DNA of 64,000 bases from Acidobacteria bacterium Mor1. GTDB taxonomy: Bacteria > Acidobacteriota > Polarisedimenticolia > Polarisedimenticolales > Polarisedimenticolaceae. The stretch is from contig CP011806.1 in the NCBI GenBank assembly GCA_001664505.1, positions 875,795 to 939,794 of the forward strand. Direction: 5' to 3'. The translations under genes were made by a program, and so were the position numbers. Each line of letters starts with the position of its first letter. Positions within the stretch are counted from its first letter, which is position 1. The notes below the pieces were generated by a model. That model worked only from the letters and a program-made list of their open reading frames with translations. It was not told where the DNA came from and searched no databases. Positions 38,540 to 47,935 of the stretch are shown here, piece by piece.

Positions 38540-41134
38540 GTGAAGAAGCACTGGCGCGTTCTGCTGCTCGGGACCCTGGTCCTGATCGCGGCGATCGCGG
38601 GCACCTGGCTCGGCCGATCCATGCGGCTGGGCCTGCCCAACGTGAACGCCCTCGAGGACTACGCGCCCCCGGTCACCACCCGGGTGCTCGACCAGGACGG
38701 CAGCGTCGTCGAGACCTTCGCCGAGCAACGGCGCATGCTGGTCCAGCACGACGCCATCGCTCCGGAGTTCCTGCAGGCGCTGGTGGCGGTCGAGGACGCC
38801 GGCTTCTACGACCACCCAGGCGTCGACGTCAAGGGCATCCTGCGGGCCGCGGTGCGCAACGTGGCCGCCGGCGGCATCACCCAGGGCGCCAGCACCCTGA
38901 CCCAGCAGCTGGCTCGCAACCTGTTCCTCACGCCGAAGCGAACCATCCGGCGCAAGGCCCAGGAGGCCCTGCTGGCCCTGGAGATCGAGCGGCTTTACTC
39001 CAAGGAGGAGATCCTCCGCTTCTACTGTAACCAGGTGTACATGGGTCACGGCTACTACGGCGTCGAGGCGGCCTCCCGCTTCTATACCGGCAAGCCCGCC
39101 CGCGAACTGGACCTGCCCGAGGCCGCCATGCTGGCGGGACTGATCCAGCGCCCCGAGGGGATCAGTCCGTTCAAGAATCCCAAACGGGCCGAGAGCCGCC
39201 GCCGTCACGTGCTGAACCGCATGGTCGAGGTCGGCTACCTGACCCGCGAGGAAGCCGACGCGGCCGCCGAGGCCCCTCTCCCCTCCCCGGAGACCCGGCG
39301 GGACGACGAGGGGGGCGCCTACTACGTGGAAGGGGTGCGCCGCTGGCTGCAGGATCAGTTCGGCGACACCTCGATCTATCGCGCCGGCTACGAGGTCGAG
39401 ACCACCCTCGATCCCAGGCTGCAGGCCATCGCCAACCATGCGGTGGAAACCGGACTCCGCGCCCTGGACAAGCGCCAGGGTTGGCGCGGCCCCGCCGGCC
39501 GAGTCCCCGAGGGAGAAGACCCGGCGAGTTTCGAGCCGGACTCCTGGCGCAGCGCCCTGTTCGAGGAGGGAGACATCGCCGACGGCGTGGTGCAGTCCGT
39601 CGAGCGCTCGACCGCCTCGGTGCGGGTCGGGCCCTACACAGCGACCCTCGACGCCAAGGGGGTCGCCTGGACCAAACAGAGAAACCTCGGCAAGCTGTTT
39701 TCCGCCGGGGATCTGATCCACGTCGCCATCGCCACCGTCAATGCCGACGAGGCCTCGATCTCGATCACCCTGGAGCAGGAACCGGAAGTCGAGGCGGCCC
39801 TGGTCGCCCTGGACCCGGCGACCGGTGCGGTCCGTGCCCTGGTGGGAGGCTTCGACTTCGAGCGCAGCGAGTACGACCGCGCGACCCAGGCCAAGCGCCA
39901 GACCGGCTCCGCGTTCAAGCCGTTCGTGCTGGCCGCCGCCCTCAACGAAGGCTGGACCCTGGCCGACACCCTGATCGATGCCCCCACCGTGTTCCTCAAC
40001 CCTCGGCAACCGGATCCCTACATCCCCCGCAACTACACCAACCGGTACTACGGCAAGATGACCCTGCGCGAAGCGATGGAGCGCTCGGCCAACGTCGCCA
40101 CCGTCAAGCTGCTCAACCACATCGGGACCGGCCCGGTGATCGAAACCGCCCGGCGCCTCGGCATCGGCGGGAACCTCGAGCCCTACCCGTCCCTGGCCCT
40201 GGGCGCCTTCGAGCTGACCCTGCTGGAGCTGACCGCGGCCTACGGCACCATGGCCAACCAGGGCGTTCGGGTCGAACCCCATCTGGTCCGCGAGGTGCGG
40301 GATCCGTCGGGCGCGGTGCTCTACCGGGTCGAGCCCGCCATCAGCGAGGCGATGTCCCCCGAGGTCGCCTACCTGATGAACCAGGTCCTCCGAGGCGTGA
40401 TCACCAGCGGCACCGGGCGTTCCGCCGCTTCGATCCCGGTCGCTCTGGCCGGCAAGACCGGCACCACCGACGACAACACCGACGCCTGGTTCATCGGCTA
40501 CTCCCCGGATCTGGCCCTGGGGGTCTGGGTCGGACACGACACCAAACGGACCCTGGGCAAGCGGGAGACCGGCGCCCAGGCTGCGCTGCCGATCTGGCGG
40601 GACTTCATGAAGCTGGCCTACCCCGAGGGCTCCGAACTGGAGTTCCCCGAACCTCCCGGAATCCGCCGGATCGTGATCGATCGCAAGACCGGCAAACGAG
40701 CCAACCCCGCAGCCGGTTGCGACGCCGGATTCACCGAGGTGTTCCTCGAGGGTAGCGAGCCGGCCTCCTACTGCACCGCCGCCGAACAGCGACAGGCTTC
40801 CTGGCCCTACATGTTCCAGCGCTACGAACTGGACGATCGTGGAGCCCTGCGTATCCCGGCGCGGCACGTGCACCAGCTGATGACCAGCGCCGGCGAACTC
40901 TCCCTGGACGGCTACCCCGGCCAGCGGCGATTCCGCTGGTGGGACGACGAGCGGGGTAACCTGACGATCCCCTTCAGCATCGTTCCCGGCGGTGAGCCGG
41001 AACCTCTGCCTGAGTACATCCGTCGCTATCTGGCGCAGAACGGTGAGAGTCCCGGGGACTGGTTCGGCACCGACGGCCGCTTCGCCGACGTTACGCTGTT
41101 CCGTAGCGGCGGCGCGCCTCGCGACGCTCGCTGA
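38540..41134 (+). CDS. mrcA: Class A penicillin-binding protein 1A
   Basis: About 864 residues: short cytoplasmic tail, membrane anchor (VLLLGTLVLIAAIAGTWLG), GT51 glycosyltransferase (about 45-225) with the catalytic glutamate in ALVAVEDAGFYDHPGVD and QGASTLTQQLARNLFL, then a transpeptidase with S-x-x-K (TGSAFKPF), S-x-N (MERSANVATVK) and KTG (GKTGTTDDNTDAWFIGY). It polymerises and crosslinks peptidoglycan. A C-terminal extension of roughly 140 residues includes two cysteines (AGCDAGF, SYCTAAE). Three in-frame GTG codons compete (38507, 38528, 38540); 38540 is chosen because AGGGAGG lies 11 bases upstream. The last 44 bases overlap the convergent lipM-like gene. Confidence 0.93.
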   Translation: MKKHWRVLLLGTLVLIAAIAGTWLGRSMRLGLPNVNALEDYAPPVTTRVLDQDGSVVETFAEQRRMLVQHDAIAPEFLQALVAVEDAGFYDHPGVDVKGILRAAVRNVAAGGITQGASTLTQQLARNLFLTPKRTIRRKAQEALLALEIERLYSKEEILRFYCNQVYMGHGYYGVEAASRFYTGKPARELDLPEAAMLAGLIQRPEGISPFKNPKRAESRRRHVLNRMVEVGYLTREEADAAAEAPLPSPETRRDDEGGAYYVEGVRRWLQDQFGDTSIYRAGYEVETTLDPRLQAIANHAVETGLRALDKRQGWRGPAGRVPEGEDPASFEPDSWRSALFEEGDIADGVVQSVERSTASVRVGPYTATLDAKGVAWTKQRNLGKLFSAGDLIHVAIATVNADEASISITLEQEPEVEAALVALDPATGAVRALVGGFDFERSEYDRATQAKRQTGSAFKPFVLAAALNEGWTLADTLIDAPTVFLNPRQPDPYIPRNYTNRYYGKMTLREAMERSANVATVKLLNHIGTGPVIETARRLGIGGNLEPYPSLALGAFELTLLELTAAYGTMANQGVRVEPHLVREVRDPSGAVLYRVEPAISEAMSPEVAYLMNQVLRGVITSGTGRSAASIPVALAGKTGTTDDNTDAWFIGYSPDLALGVWVGHDTKRTLGKRETGAQAALPIWRDFMKLAYPEGSELEFPEPPGIRRIVIDRKTGKRANPAAGCDAGFTEVFLEGSEPASYCTAAEQRQASWPYMFQRYELDDRGALRIPARHVHQLMTSAGELSLDGYPGQRRFRWWDDERGNLTIPFSIVPGGEPEPLPEYIRRYLAQNGESPGDWFGTDGRFADVTLFRSGGAPRDAR

Positions 41135-41870
41135 ACTCCCGCTCCTCGGGGGTCAGGCATCCGGGCAGTAACCGAATATCCAGAGCCCGGGAAAACCCAC
41201 GGCAGAGCGCGTCGTCGATCTCGTCGTCCGAGACCTCGCGCCCCAGCACCGTCTCGATCCCGACGAAGGCCGCCGGGTCGACCGGCTCACCGGTCCAACG
41301 GCGAAAACCCTCCGCCGACACCACCCGCGGGATGGAACCCTGCTGGAGGAACGCGCCCCGCCGCCGAAGCTGGGCGACTCCGACGAACTTGCGGCGTCCG
41401 GTGGTCAACTCGTGGGGGGCCGCCTGGGCAAAGCATGCCGCCGAACCCGATGGTCTGCAGTGAAGCGGATCGGCGGCCGGCGCCGGGTCCACCTCCAATC
41501 CCAGCAACTCGAAGGTCGTTCGCAGCGCCGCGGTGGATGCGGCGTAGACCTGCTTGACGCTGCCCCCGGAGCGCGGGTCGTCCAACCGCCCGGCCAGAGA
41601 GAAGGTCCGCTCCCCCTCGTGGAGCACCACGCGACCCCCGGTCGGACGCCGCTGCCAATCGACACCCTGCCGCTGCCGAGCCGCCGGCTCGAGCACCTCC
41701 GCCGGATCTTGATGCTTGCCCAGGGTCAGCGCGGGACGGGACCAGCCATAGAGCCGCAGGGTCGGCTCATGAAGCCGGCCACACACGTAGCTCTCGAGAA
41801 TCGCCTCGTCCACCGCCATGTTGCGCGCGGCCGAACCGGGGCCGTCGCGCAGAACCCGCCAGGCGGTCAA
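41091..41870 (-). CDS. lipM: Lipoate-protein ligase A / LipM-type octanoyltransferase family protein
   Basis: 259 residues. Biotin/lipoate transferase fold: RRPTGGRVVLHEGERTFSLAG (substrate loop), SAACFAQAAPHELTT with a Cys where LipM places its acyl-thioester cysteine, and GRRKFVGVAQLRRRGAFLQQGSIP with the conserved Lys. The Cys argues for octanoyl transfer from acyl carrier protein to GcvH or E2 domains rather than ATP-dependent lipoate ligation, but a ligase cannot be excluded. TTG 41870 overlaps the regulator stop (TTGA). The 3' end overlaps the PBP gene on the opposite strand by 44 bases. lipA is not in the window. Confidence 0.78.
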   Translation of the reverse strand: MTAWRVLRDGPGSAARNMAVDEAILESYVCGRLHEPTLRLYGWSRPALTLGKHQDPAEVLEPAARQRQGVDWQRRPTGGRVVLHEGERTFSLAGRLDDPRSGGSVKQVYAASTAALRTTFELLGLEVDPAPAADPLHCRPSGSAACFAQAAPHELTTGRRKFVGVAQLRRRGAFLQQGSIPRVVSAEGFRRWTGEPVDPAAFVGIETVLGREVSDDEIDDALCRGFSRALDIRLLPGCLTPEEREFSERREARRRYGTA

Positions 41871-43201
41871 GCTTCGGGGCGCCTCCGGAACTCGGCGGAC
41901 CGGATCGAGTATTTCCGTAGCAGCCGCTGGAGCGCCGAGCGCAACATCCCTGCCTGTTGGGCGGCAGCGGTGACGTTGCCCCGGTTCCGCTCGAGCAGTC
42001 CGGTCAGGTACTTCTTCTCGAACGCCTCGACCACTGCACGCTTGGCGTCCTTGAAGATCTCGCTCGAGTCGCTGCCCGAGGCCGCCGGCGCAGCGGGCGC
42101 CTCGGCGCTGCGAATCGCGTCCGGCAGGTCCCGCGGGTGGATCATCCCGCCGGAGGCCAGAATCACCGCCTGTTCCACGGCGTTGCGCAACTCACGAGCG
42201 TTGCCCGGCCAGCGGTGGTGTTCGAGCATCGTCAGACTCTCGGGGGTCAAATGGATCGGCGGCAGGGCGTTCAACTCGCGAATCGACTGGATGAAGTGCC
42301 GGGTCAGCAGAGGAATGTCCTCGACCCGCTGACGCAGCGGCGGCACCTCGACCCGGCCCGCCAGTTGCTCGGCGAGACCCGGACGCAAACGGCCCTGTTC
42401 TTCAGCCTCGGCCACAGGCATCGAGGTACTGGCGACCAGCCGCACCGCACCGCCACGGCCGAGCAGATCGGAGAGCTTGTCCTGGATCGCACCGGGGACC
42501 CGATCGATGGCGGAGATGTAGACCGTGCCTCCTCGGGCGCCGTTGAACGCGCCGACATCCCCCGAACCGAACAACTCGTTCTCGAGCCCCTCCGCCGAGA
42601 AAGAAGGGGTATCGATCGCGATGAACGGGGACTCGCTGCGGCCGGACATTCCGTGCAGCACTCGCGCCGCCAGGGTCTTGCCCACACCGGCCTCGCCGGT
42701 GAACACGACGTTGGCGTCGGTGGAAGCAAGCCGTTCGATCCGTTCCCGCAGAGCCTCCATGGCCGCGCTGCGACCGACGAGCCCCTGATAGCCGGCGCGG
42801 GCGCGCAACTCGTCACGAAACCCGTCCCGCTCCGCGACCAGGTCCCGCTGGGCGACGACCCGTGTGCGCAACGTCGCCAGCGCCGTCGGGGAAAGCGGTT
42901 TGATCAGAACGTCGAACGCCCCCGCATCGAGAGCGCGGGCAGCCGCGTCGGTACTCTCCGCGCCGAGCAATCCGACGACCACCAGCCCCGGATGGGCGCC
43001 GGTCATTCCCGCCAGGGTTTCCCCGGCGGTGGGTTCGTCGAGTTCGAGGAACAGCACATCCGGCTTGTGCGCACGGACATGCTCGAGCGCGTCCACCGAG
43101 GACATCGCCTGGGACATCATCCCCTGGGATTCAAGCGCCGCGCGCAACGCGTCGCGCACGGCCGGGTCACGATCAACCACCAGTGCGGTGGGATGCTCCA
43201 T
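41867..43201 (-). CDS. Degenerate NtrC-type response regulator
   Basis: 444 residues: receiver-like domain (1-120), AAA+ sigma-54 activator-like domain (about 140-370), Fis-type helix-turn-helix (GNVTAAAQQAGMLRSALQRLLRKY) at the C-terminus. Several key residues are changed. The phosphoryl-acceptor Asp is Glu (E53, in VLFLELDEP); the sigma-54-contacting GAFTGA loop is GAFNGA; and the Walker B Asp-Glu reads GGTVYISAIDR. Walker A (GEAGVGKT) is retained. It probably cannot be phosphorylated and is unlikely to hydrolyse ATP normally; DNA binding should be intact. ATG 43201 has AGGGGG seven to eight bases upstream; the frame to 43447 is not coding. It is followed, overlapping, by the lipM-like gene. 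Confidence 0.85.
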   Translation of the reverse strand: MEHPTALVVDRDPAVRDALRAALESQGMMSQAMSSVDALEHVRAHKPDVLFLELDEPTAGETLAGMTGAHPGLVVVGLLGAESTDAAARALDAGAFDVLIKPLSPTALATLRTRVVAQRDLVAERDGFRDELRARAGYQGLVGRSAAMEALRERIERLASTDANVVFTGEAGVGKTLAARVLHGMSGRSESPFIAIDTPSFSAEGLENELFGSGDVGAFNGARGGTVYISAIDRVPGAIQDKLSDLLGRGGAVRLVASTSMPVAEAEEQGRLRPGLAEQLAGRVEVPPLRQRVEDIPLLTRHFIQSIRELNALPPIHLTPESLTMLEHHRWPGNARELRNAVEQAVILASGGMIHPRDLPDAIRSAEAPAAPAASGSDSSEIFKDAKRAVVEAFEKKYLTGLLERNRGNVTAAAQQAGMLRSALQRLLRKYSIRSAEFRRRPEA

Positions 43202-43305
43202 CCGAATGCCCCCTATGCGAGGTTTCATGCTCCCGGCTCGGGCGAATACTTCGCATCCGCTATTTCTGCCGGGCACTCTGATGACCATCGGTCGCTTGCG
43301 AGCCA

Positions 43306-43311
43306 AGTATA
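43306..43311 (-). promoter_or_regulatory. -10 box for the NtrC-type regulator gene
   Basis: TATACT on the minus strand, about 105 bases before the ATG at 43201, in the 205-base gap following the large TPR gene. The upstream -35 region is not convincing. Nothing else is visible in the gap. Confidence 0.4.
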
Positions 43312-43406
43312 CCGAGGTCCACATCCGGATTGGAACCGAATTGGTGGGAAGTTCTGCGGTTGTTTCGCCCGTGCCCCGAATGTGCCGCGGGTGCAACAGG
43401 AAGGCG

Positions 43407-46229
43407 TCAGGCGCTGCCTTCCAGGGCGCGGACCTTGTCCTGCACATCCCGGTAGTCCGGATCCATCGCCAGGACCGCCCGGAACAGATCCAGGGCGCCG
43501 CCGGCCTCGCCGGACATCTCCAGCACCTCGCCCAGATCGTAGTTCAGGCTGCGCGTCGCCTCGGCATCCCCTTCCGCCGCCCGCAGCGCGTCGCGATACC
43601 AACGAACCGCACCTTCGAGGTCCTGCTTCTCCCGATGGCACAGGGCCAACATGCTGCAGGCCTCGCGCAGCAGGTCCGGGGAATTGACCGCGATCTGGAA
43701 CTCGTCGATGGCCTCGTTGATCAGGCCCATCTCCTTGTAGGCGATGCCCAGATCGTAGTGGGTCCGGTGATCGTCCTCGCCGACCTCTTCCTGCACGTGC
43801 TGACGGAAGGCCGCGAAGACCTCTTCGATGCTCTCGTCGGACTCGGACTGGGGCGTGACCGTCGGCTCCTCGAACAGATCCTCCTCGAGAGCCTCGGTGA
43901 TCGCGGTCAGATCCTCGTCGTCGTCGAGACCCGGCTCGGGGACGCCGGGGGGCATGGCCGGTTCGGGAACCGAGGCGGCCACAGGCGCCTGCGCCGCGGG
44001 AGCCGGCGCCGCCGGTTCGACCGGGGCCTCGGCGGCCGGGGCGGCCGGCTGCGCGGGGGCGGCCTCGACGGGCTGCTCGACCGGCTGCACCGGCTCGGCT
44101 GCCGGTTGAGGAGCCGCCGGCTCGGGGGCCGGAGGCAGGGCCGCCAATGCGGCGTCGAGTCCGGCCTGGATCTCGTCCAGTTCGGGGCCTTCGAATCCCA
44201 GGGTGCGCAGGGCGTCGATCTGGACCTTCGCCGGCTCGAGCTGCCCCTGCATCAACATCGAACGAATGCCCTTGAGCAGTTCGGCATCGGGACGCCGGAT
44301 TCCTGAATCCTCGCTCGTATCTTCCCGGGCGGCCGGCTCGGCAGCCTCGGCAGCGGGCTCGGCGACAACCGCCGGCTCCGGGGCCTCTGCCGGCTCGGGC
44401 GCCGCGACTTCGGCGGCGGGCTCCGCCTCCGCGCCGATCTCCGGCTCGTCCTCTTCGAAGCTGGCGAAGTCGATGATGAGTTCGTCGGCGTCCGCCTTGG
44501 CCTTGGCCTTGGCCTTGGCCTTGGGCGACTTCGCGGCCGCCTTCTTCGACGCCTTTCCTGCCTTGGCTGCGGCAGGCGCGGGCTTCGGTTCCGCCGACAG
44601 CAGGCCCAACAGCTCGAGTTTGGCCCGCTCGGCGTCGGGGATCGTCCCGTGGCCGCGAGCCTCCTCGACGGCCGCTTTGGCAGCCGCGGAATCTCCCGCG
44701 GCTTTCTGGGCGATCGCGTACTCGGTGAGCACCGGGATCAGCTCGGCGCCGGCACCCTGCAGCCGCATCAACTTGACCAGCCGGTCCTGGGCCTCGACGT
44801 AGCCGGGGAAGCGGGTAGTGACCTGCAGCAGCTGGTCTCGCGCCTGGTCGATCAGTCCGTATTTCTCCAGAATCTCCGCCTGGGTCATCCGCCCGCTGGC
44901 GAACTCCTCATCGCTGCGGCTCAACGGCACCGCCGGAGCAGCCAGACTCGGATCGAGCCCGTCGGTGGCAACGGCGGCTGCCGGAGCGTCTGCTGCCGCC
45001 TCGCCGTCGGCCATCTCCTCGGGGACCTCGCCCGCTTCAGACGCCGCCTCGTCTTCCGCCGGAGCCTCGGGGAGCATCTCTTCGGCCTCGGAGGCGGCCA
45101 GCAGCGGCGACTCCGGACGGATCTCCCGCAACTGGTCCAGCATCAACGAGGCTTCGTCGTGCATCGAGCGGCTGCGGTAGGCCTGGACCAGGCTCTCCAG
45201 GGCTCCGCCGCTTCCCTCGCGGTCGCCGATCGCCTTCAGCACATGGTAGAGGCGCTGCAGGGCCGGGATGTGTCCGGGATCTTCGAGGTTGACCAGCCGT
45301 TCGAGCGCCGCCACGAGTTCCGCCGCGCTCCCGTCATCGGTCCAGCGCTTGATCGCCGGGTCGAAGGCCTGCCAGACCGGTTCTTCTTCACCGGCATCGA
45401 TCTTGGCGCGAAAGACCGCCATGAACACGTCGGCATCGGCCGGGCGTGCCGACTCCAGCAGCACCTCGACCGCCTTGTCCAGTTTGCCCGCTTCGTGGTG
45501 ACAGAGCGCGAGCTCACCGGTCAGTGAGGGATCGTCGGCCCCGGCATGAATCCGGGTGGAGAGCAGGCCGATGGCGGCATCCAGCCGGCCGGCGGTTCGC
45601 ATGCAGGAAGCCGCGCCGATGACGGCGTCGACGCTGTTCGGATCGACGTCGATGGCCCGTTTGAAATGCAGATCGGCCTGGGCCTGGTTGCCCTGCTCCT
45701 GATACAGGCGGGCGACGTTCCCGAAGTTCTGGGCGGCGCGTTCGGTGTCCCCGGCGGCAGCCAGGGCCTCGGCCAACTGGAGACGGTGTGAAGGTTCCTC
45801 GGGCTGTGCGGCGATCAGCTTCTCGTAGACCGCCTGAGCCTCGTCGAACTTCTCTTCCGCGATGAGCTTGTCCGCGGCGCGGACGAGGTTCGCCCGGGCA
45901 TCCCCCAGCAGGTTCTGGCGGAGATAGAGCTCCCCGAGCCGGATGTTGGACTCGGTATGGTCCGGGACCAGGCGCAGGACCTTCTTGTAGATCGCAATGG
46001 CCTTGGGGATGAACCCGCCCTCGGAAAAGGACGCCGCGATCTTCTCGTAATAATCGACCGCCTCTTCGTTGCGGCCTTGGCGCGCCAACAGGTCGCCCAC
46101 TCGATTGAGCGCAGGCATATCACCCGGATTGGCCGCAACGAACTGTTGCAGCTTACCGAGCGCAGCCTGGACACGACCCTGCTTGAGAAGCCTCTCGGCC
46201 TCTTTGAGCGCCTTCTCCCTTTGCTCCAT
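43407..46229 (-). CDS. Large cytoplasmic TPR protein with low-complexity linkers
   Basis: 940 residues with no signal peptide or membrane helix. About ten TPR units lie at 5-330, 460-545 and 830-935 (clearest: PALNRVGDLLARQGRNEEAVDYYEKIA and THYDLGIAYKEMGLINEAIDEF). They are separated by acidic Ala/Glu/Pro-rich stretches and, near 560-585, by an Ala-Lys repeat. The repetitive Ala-Pro-Glu linkers look intrinsically disordered. No enzyme motif. It directly follows rplS on the same strand, so it could be co-transcribed with the translation genes. A scaffold role (compare TPR-rich proteins in gliding or pilus systems) is conjecture. Confidence 0.75.
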   Translation of the reverse strand: MEQREKALKEAERLLKQGRVQAALGKLQQFVAANPGDMPALNRVGDLLARQGRNEEAVDYYEKIAASFSEGGFIPKAIAIYKKVLRLVPDHTESNIRLGELYLRQNLLGDARANLVRAADKLIAEEKFDEAQAVYEKLIAAQPEEPSHRLQLAEALAAAGDTERAAQNFGNVARLYQEQGNQAQADLHFKRAIDVDPNSVDAVIGAASCMRTAGRLDAAIGLLSTRIHAGADDPSLTGELALCHHEAGKLDKAVEVLLESARPADADVFMAVFRAKIDAGEEEPVWQAFDPAIKRWTDDGSAAELVAALERLVNLEDPGHIPALQRLYHVLKAIGDREGSGGALESLVQAYRSRSMHDEASLMLDQLREIRPESPLLAASEAEEMLPEAPAEDEAASEAGEVPEEMADGEAAADAPAAAVATDGLDPSLAAPAVPLSRSDEEFASGRMTQAEILEKYGLIDQARDQLLQVTTRFPGYVEAQDRLVKLMRLQGAGAELIPVLTEYAIAQKAAGDSAAAKAAVEEARGHGTIPDAERAKLELLGLLSAEPKPAPAAAKAGKASKKAAAKSPKAKAKAKAKADADELIIDFASFEEDEPEIGAEAEPAAEVAAPEPAEAPEPAVVAEPAAEAAEPAAREDTSEDSGIRRPDAELLKGIRSMLMQGQLEPAKVQIDALRTLGFEGPELDEIQAGLDAALAALPPAPEPAAPQPAAEPVQPVEQPVEAAPAQPAAPAAEAPVEPAAPAPAAQAPVAASVPEPAMPPGVPEPGLDDDEDLTAITEALEEDLFEEPTVTPQSESDESIEEVFAAFRQHVQEEVGEDDHRTHYDLGIAYKEMGLINEAIDEFQIAVNSPDLLREACSMLALCHREKQDLEGAVRWYRDALRAAEGDAEATRSLNYDLGEVLEMSGEAGGALDLFRAVLAMDPDYRDVQDKVRALEGSA

Positions 46230-46240
46230 CCAAGCTCACC

Positions 46241-46270
46241 CGCGACCGGAATCCCACTCCTCCGGCCGCG
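46241..46270 (-). other. Hairpin between rplS and the TPR gene
   Basis: Inverted repeat CGCGACCGGA / TCCGGCCGCG (nine of ten pairs, 10-base loop) 20 bases after the rplS stop. There is no T-tract, so at most a pause or attenuation site. Confidence 0.35.
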
Positions 46271-46290
46271 ACCACGGTCCCGTACTGCGT

Positions 46291-46641
46291 TTAGCGAACC
46301 CGGCGTTCCGGGATTCTCGCCTTTTTCCCCCGCAGTTTCCGCAGGTAGTACAGCTTGGCCCGGCGAACCTGGCCGAAGCGCACCACGTCAATCTTTTCGA
46401 CGTTGGGCGAGTGGATCGGGAACGTGCGTTCCACACCCACGCCGCTCGACGTCTTTCGCACGGTGAACGTCGCCGTCAGAGCCTCTTTGCCGCGGCGGGC
46501 GATCACGTCCCCCTCGAACATCTGGATCCGGGACTTGTCCCCTTCCACGACCCGCACGGATACCCGCACCCGGTCCCCGGCGCGGAACTGCGGCAGGGAC
46601 TTCTTCAGCCCTTCCGCGTCGATCGTCTCGATGACGTTCAT
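46291..46641 (-). CDS. rplS: Ribosomal protein L19
   Basis: 116 residues. Large-subunit protein at the 30S-50S interface. Recognised from [33 protein letters not shown], the SVGVERTFP-like element [21 protein letters not shown] and the basic tail [21 protein letters not shown] 46641 is used (GAGG eight bases upstream); the frame starts one GTG codon earlier. It follows trmD by 11 bases, the standard rpsP-rimM-trmD-rplS order. Confidence 0.97.
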   Translation of the reverse strand: MNVIETIDAEGLKKSLPQFRAGDRVRVSVRVVEGDKSRIQMFEGDVIARRGKEALTATFTVRKTSSGVGVERTFPIHSPNVEKIDVVRFGQVRRAKLYYLRKLRGKKARIPERRVR

Positions 46642-46652
46642 CACCTTGTCCT

Positions 46653-47384
46653 CTAGTCGGTCCCCGTGTTCCCCCCGCCCTCGCGGGAAGCGCCACGGGA
46701 TTCCCCCTGCAAAAGATCGGGTCGCTTGCGCCGGGTGGCCTCTTCAGCCCGTTCCCGCCGCCAGCGCTCGATCGCGCCATGATCTCCGGACTGCAGGACC
46801 TCCGGCACCTCGTACCCGCGATAGCGCGCGGGACGGGTATAGTGCGGATGCTCCAGCAACCCGTCGGAAAACGTATCGTCCTCTGCGGTCCCCTCCCGGC
46901 CGAGCACCCCCGGCACGAAACGCGAGACCACATCCATCAAAACCAGCGCCGGGAGCTCACCACCGGTGAGCACCATGTCGCCGATACTCAATTCCTCGTC
47001 GACCAGGGCCTCCCGGACCCTTTCGTCGACCCCTTCGTACCGTCCGCTCAGCAGCAGCACCCGGTCGAAATCGGCCAACTCTCGGGCAAACCCATGGTTC
47101 AGCTTGCGTCCCTGAGGCGAAAGAAGCAAGACCCGCTCGTTTTTGGCCGGATATTGCGTCCGAATCCACTCGATGGCGTCGAAAAAGGGCTCGGGCCTGA
47201 GCACCATGCCCCCACCGCCGCCGTAGGGAGTATCGTCCACCTGCCGGTGGGGGCCCACCCCGAAGCGCCGGAGATCGTGGACCCGGAGGGCCACCTTTCC
47301 GTCGCGCCGGGCCCGGGCCAGAACCCCTCCCTCGAGGGCCCCGAAGAACATCGAGGGGAACAGAGTGACCACATCGAAGACCAT
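46653..47384 (-). CDS. trmD: tRNA (guanine-N1)-methyltransferase TrmD
   Basis: 243 residues. SPOUT-fold methyltransferase making m1G37 in tRNAs that read CNN/GGN codons. Family motifs: [11 protein letters not shown] at the N-terminus, [32 protein letters not shown], and the trefoil-knot SAM site [32 protein letters not shown]-terminal tail of about 30 Arg/Gly-rich residues follows the normal domain. It starts one base into the rimM stop (TGATG). In the usual place between rimM and rplS. Confidence 0.97.
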   Translation of the reverse strand: MVFDVVTLFPSMFFGALEGGVLARARRDGKVALRVHDLRRFGVGPHRQVDDTPYGGGGGMVLRPEPFFDAIEWIRTQYPAKNERVLLLSPQGRKLNHGFARELADFDRVLLLSGRYEGVDERVREALVDEELSIGDMVLTGGELPALVLMDVVSRFVPGVLGREGTAEDDTFSDGLLEHPHYTRPARYRGYEVPEVLQSGDHGAIERWRRERAEEATRRKRPDLLQGESRGASREGGGNTGTD

Positions 47385-47935
47385 CAGCCCTCCGAGGTGC
47401 CCGGCCGGTTCAACTCCCTCAGCCCTTCAGGCAATCTGACGCGGATCCTCCGCTGCTCCCGATCCACCTCCTCGACGATCTGATCCACCAGCGGAATCAT
47501 CGTCTCGTCATCTCCGTCCATCACCACCAGCAGGTCGGCGCCGGCGGTCTCCACGACCCGCTCGACCCTGCCGACCGGACCGCTGGCGGCGTCCACCACC
47601 TCCATCCCCTCGAGGAGACCATGGAAGTACTCCCCTTCAGGCAACGGCGGCAGCTCTGCCTCGGGAACCGACACCGTCGAGCCTCGCATCCGCGCGGCCC
47701 GGTCCGGGTCGTCGACCCCCTTGAGCTTCAGCACCAGCCGATCCTTGTAGGCGCGGCTGGCCTCGATCTCGTATCGCGTCCCGCCGTCGCGGGATCCCGC
47801 CGAGACCCAGATCGCTTCGAGCTCGACCCAGCGCTCCGCAGGCGGCTCGCTCACTCGAACGGTGATCTCGCCGGTGTTGCCGCGGTGCCCCGCGACTCGG
47901 CCGACGTCGTAGCGCTCCGCGGAGTCGCTATTCAA
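47384..47935 (-). CDS. rimM: Ribosome maturation factor RimM
   Basis: 183 residues. 16S rRNA/30S maturation factor binding ribosomal protein S19. The N-terminal RimM beta-barrel (YDVGRVAGHRGNTGEITVRV, then KLKGVDDPDRAARMRGSTVSV) is followed by a PRC-barrel (about 95-170: GEYFHGLLEGMEVVDAASGPVGRV and MIPLVDQIVEEVD). It overlaps the khpA end by eight bases and the trmD start by one, so the genes are translationally coupled. Confidence 0.93.
   Translation of the reverse strand: MNSDSAERYDVGRVAGHRGNTGEITVRVSEPPAERWVELEAIWVSAGSRDGGTRYEIEASRAYKDRLVLKLKGVDDPDRAARMRGSTVSVPEAELPPLPEGEYFHGLLEGMEVVDAASGPVGRVERVVETAGADLLVVMDGDDETMIPLVDQIVEEVDREQRRIRVRLPEGLRELNRPGTSEG

Noticed and set aside
30000-40000. 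Possible CRISPR, IS element or prophage in the uvrB-uvrC region
   Set aside because: No direct repeats, transposase, integrase or terminal inverted repeats were seen; all spaces are a few bases.
38495-40873. Long minus-strand frame opposite PBP1A
   Set aside because: Glycine- and histidine-rich shadow product with no domain; the plus-strand gene has all PBP motifs.
43202-43406. Small ORF or RNA gene in the gap before the NtrC-type regulator
   Set aside because: Only a -10-like TATACT and SD were visible; no supported small ORF or structured RNA.
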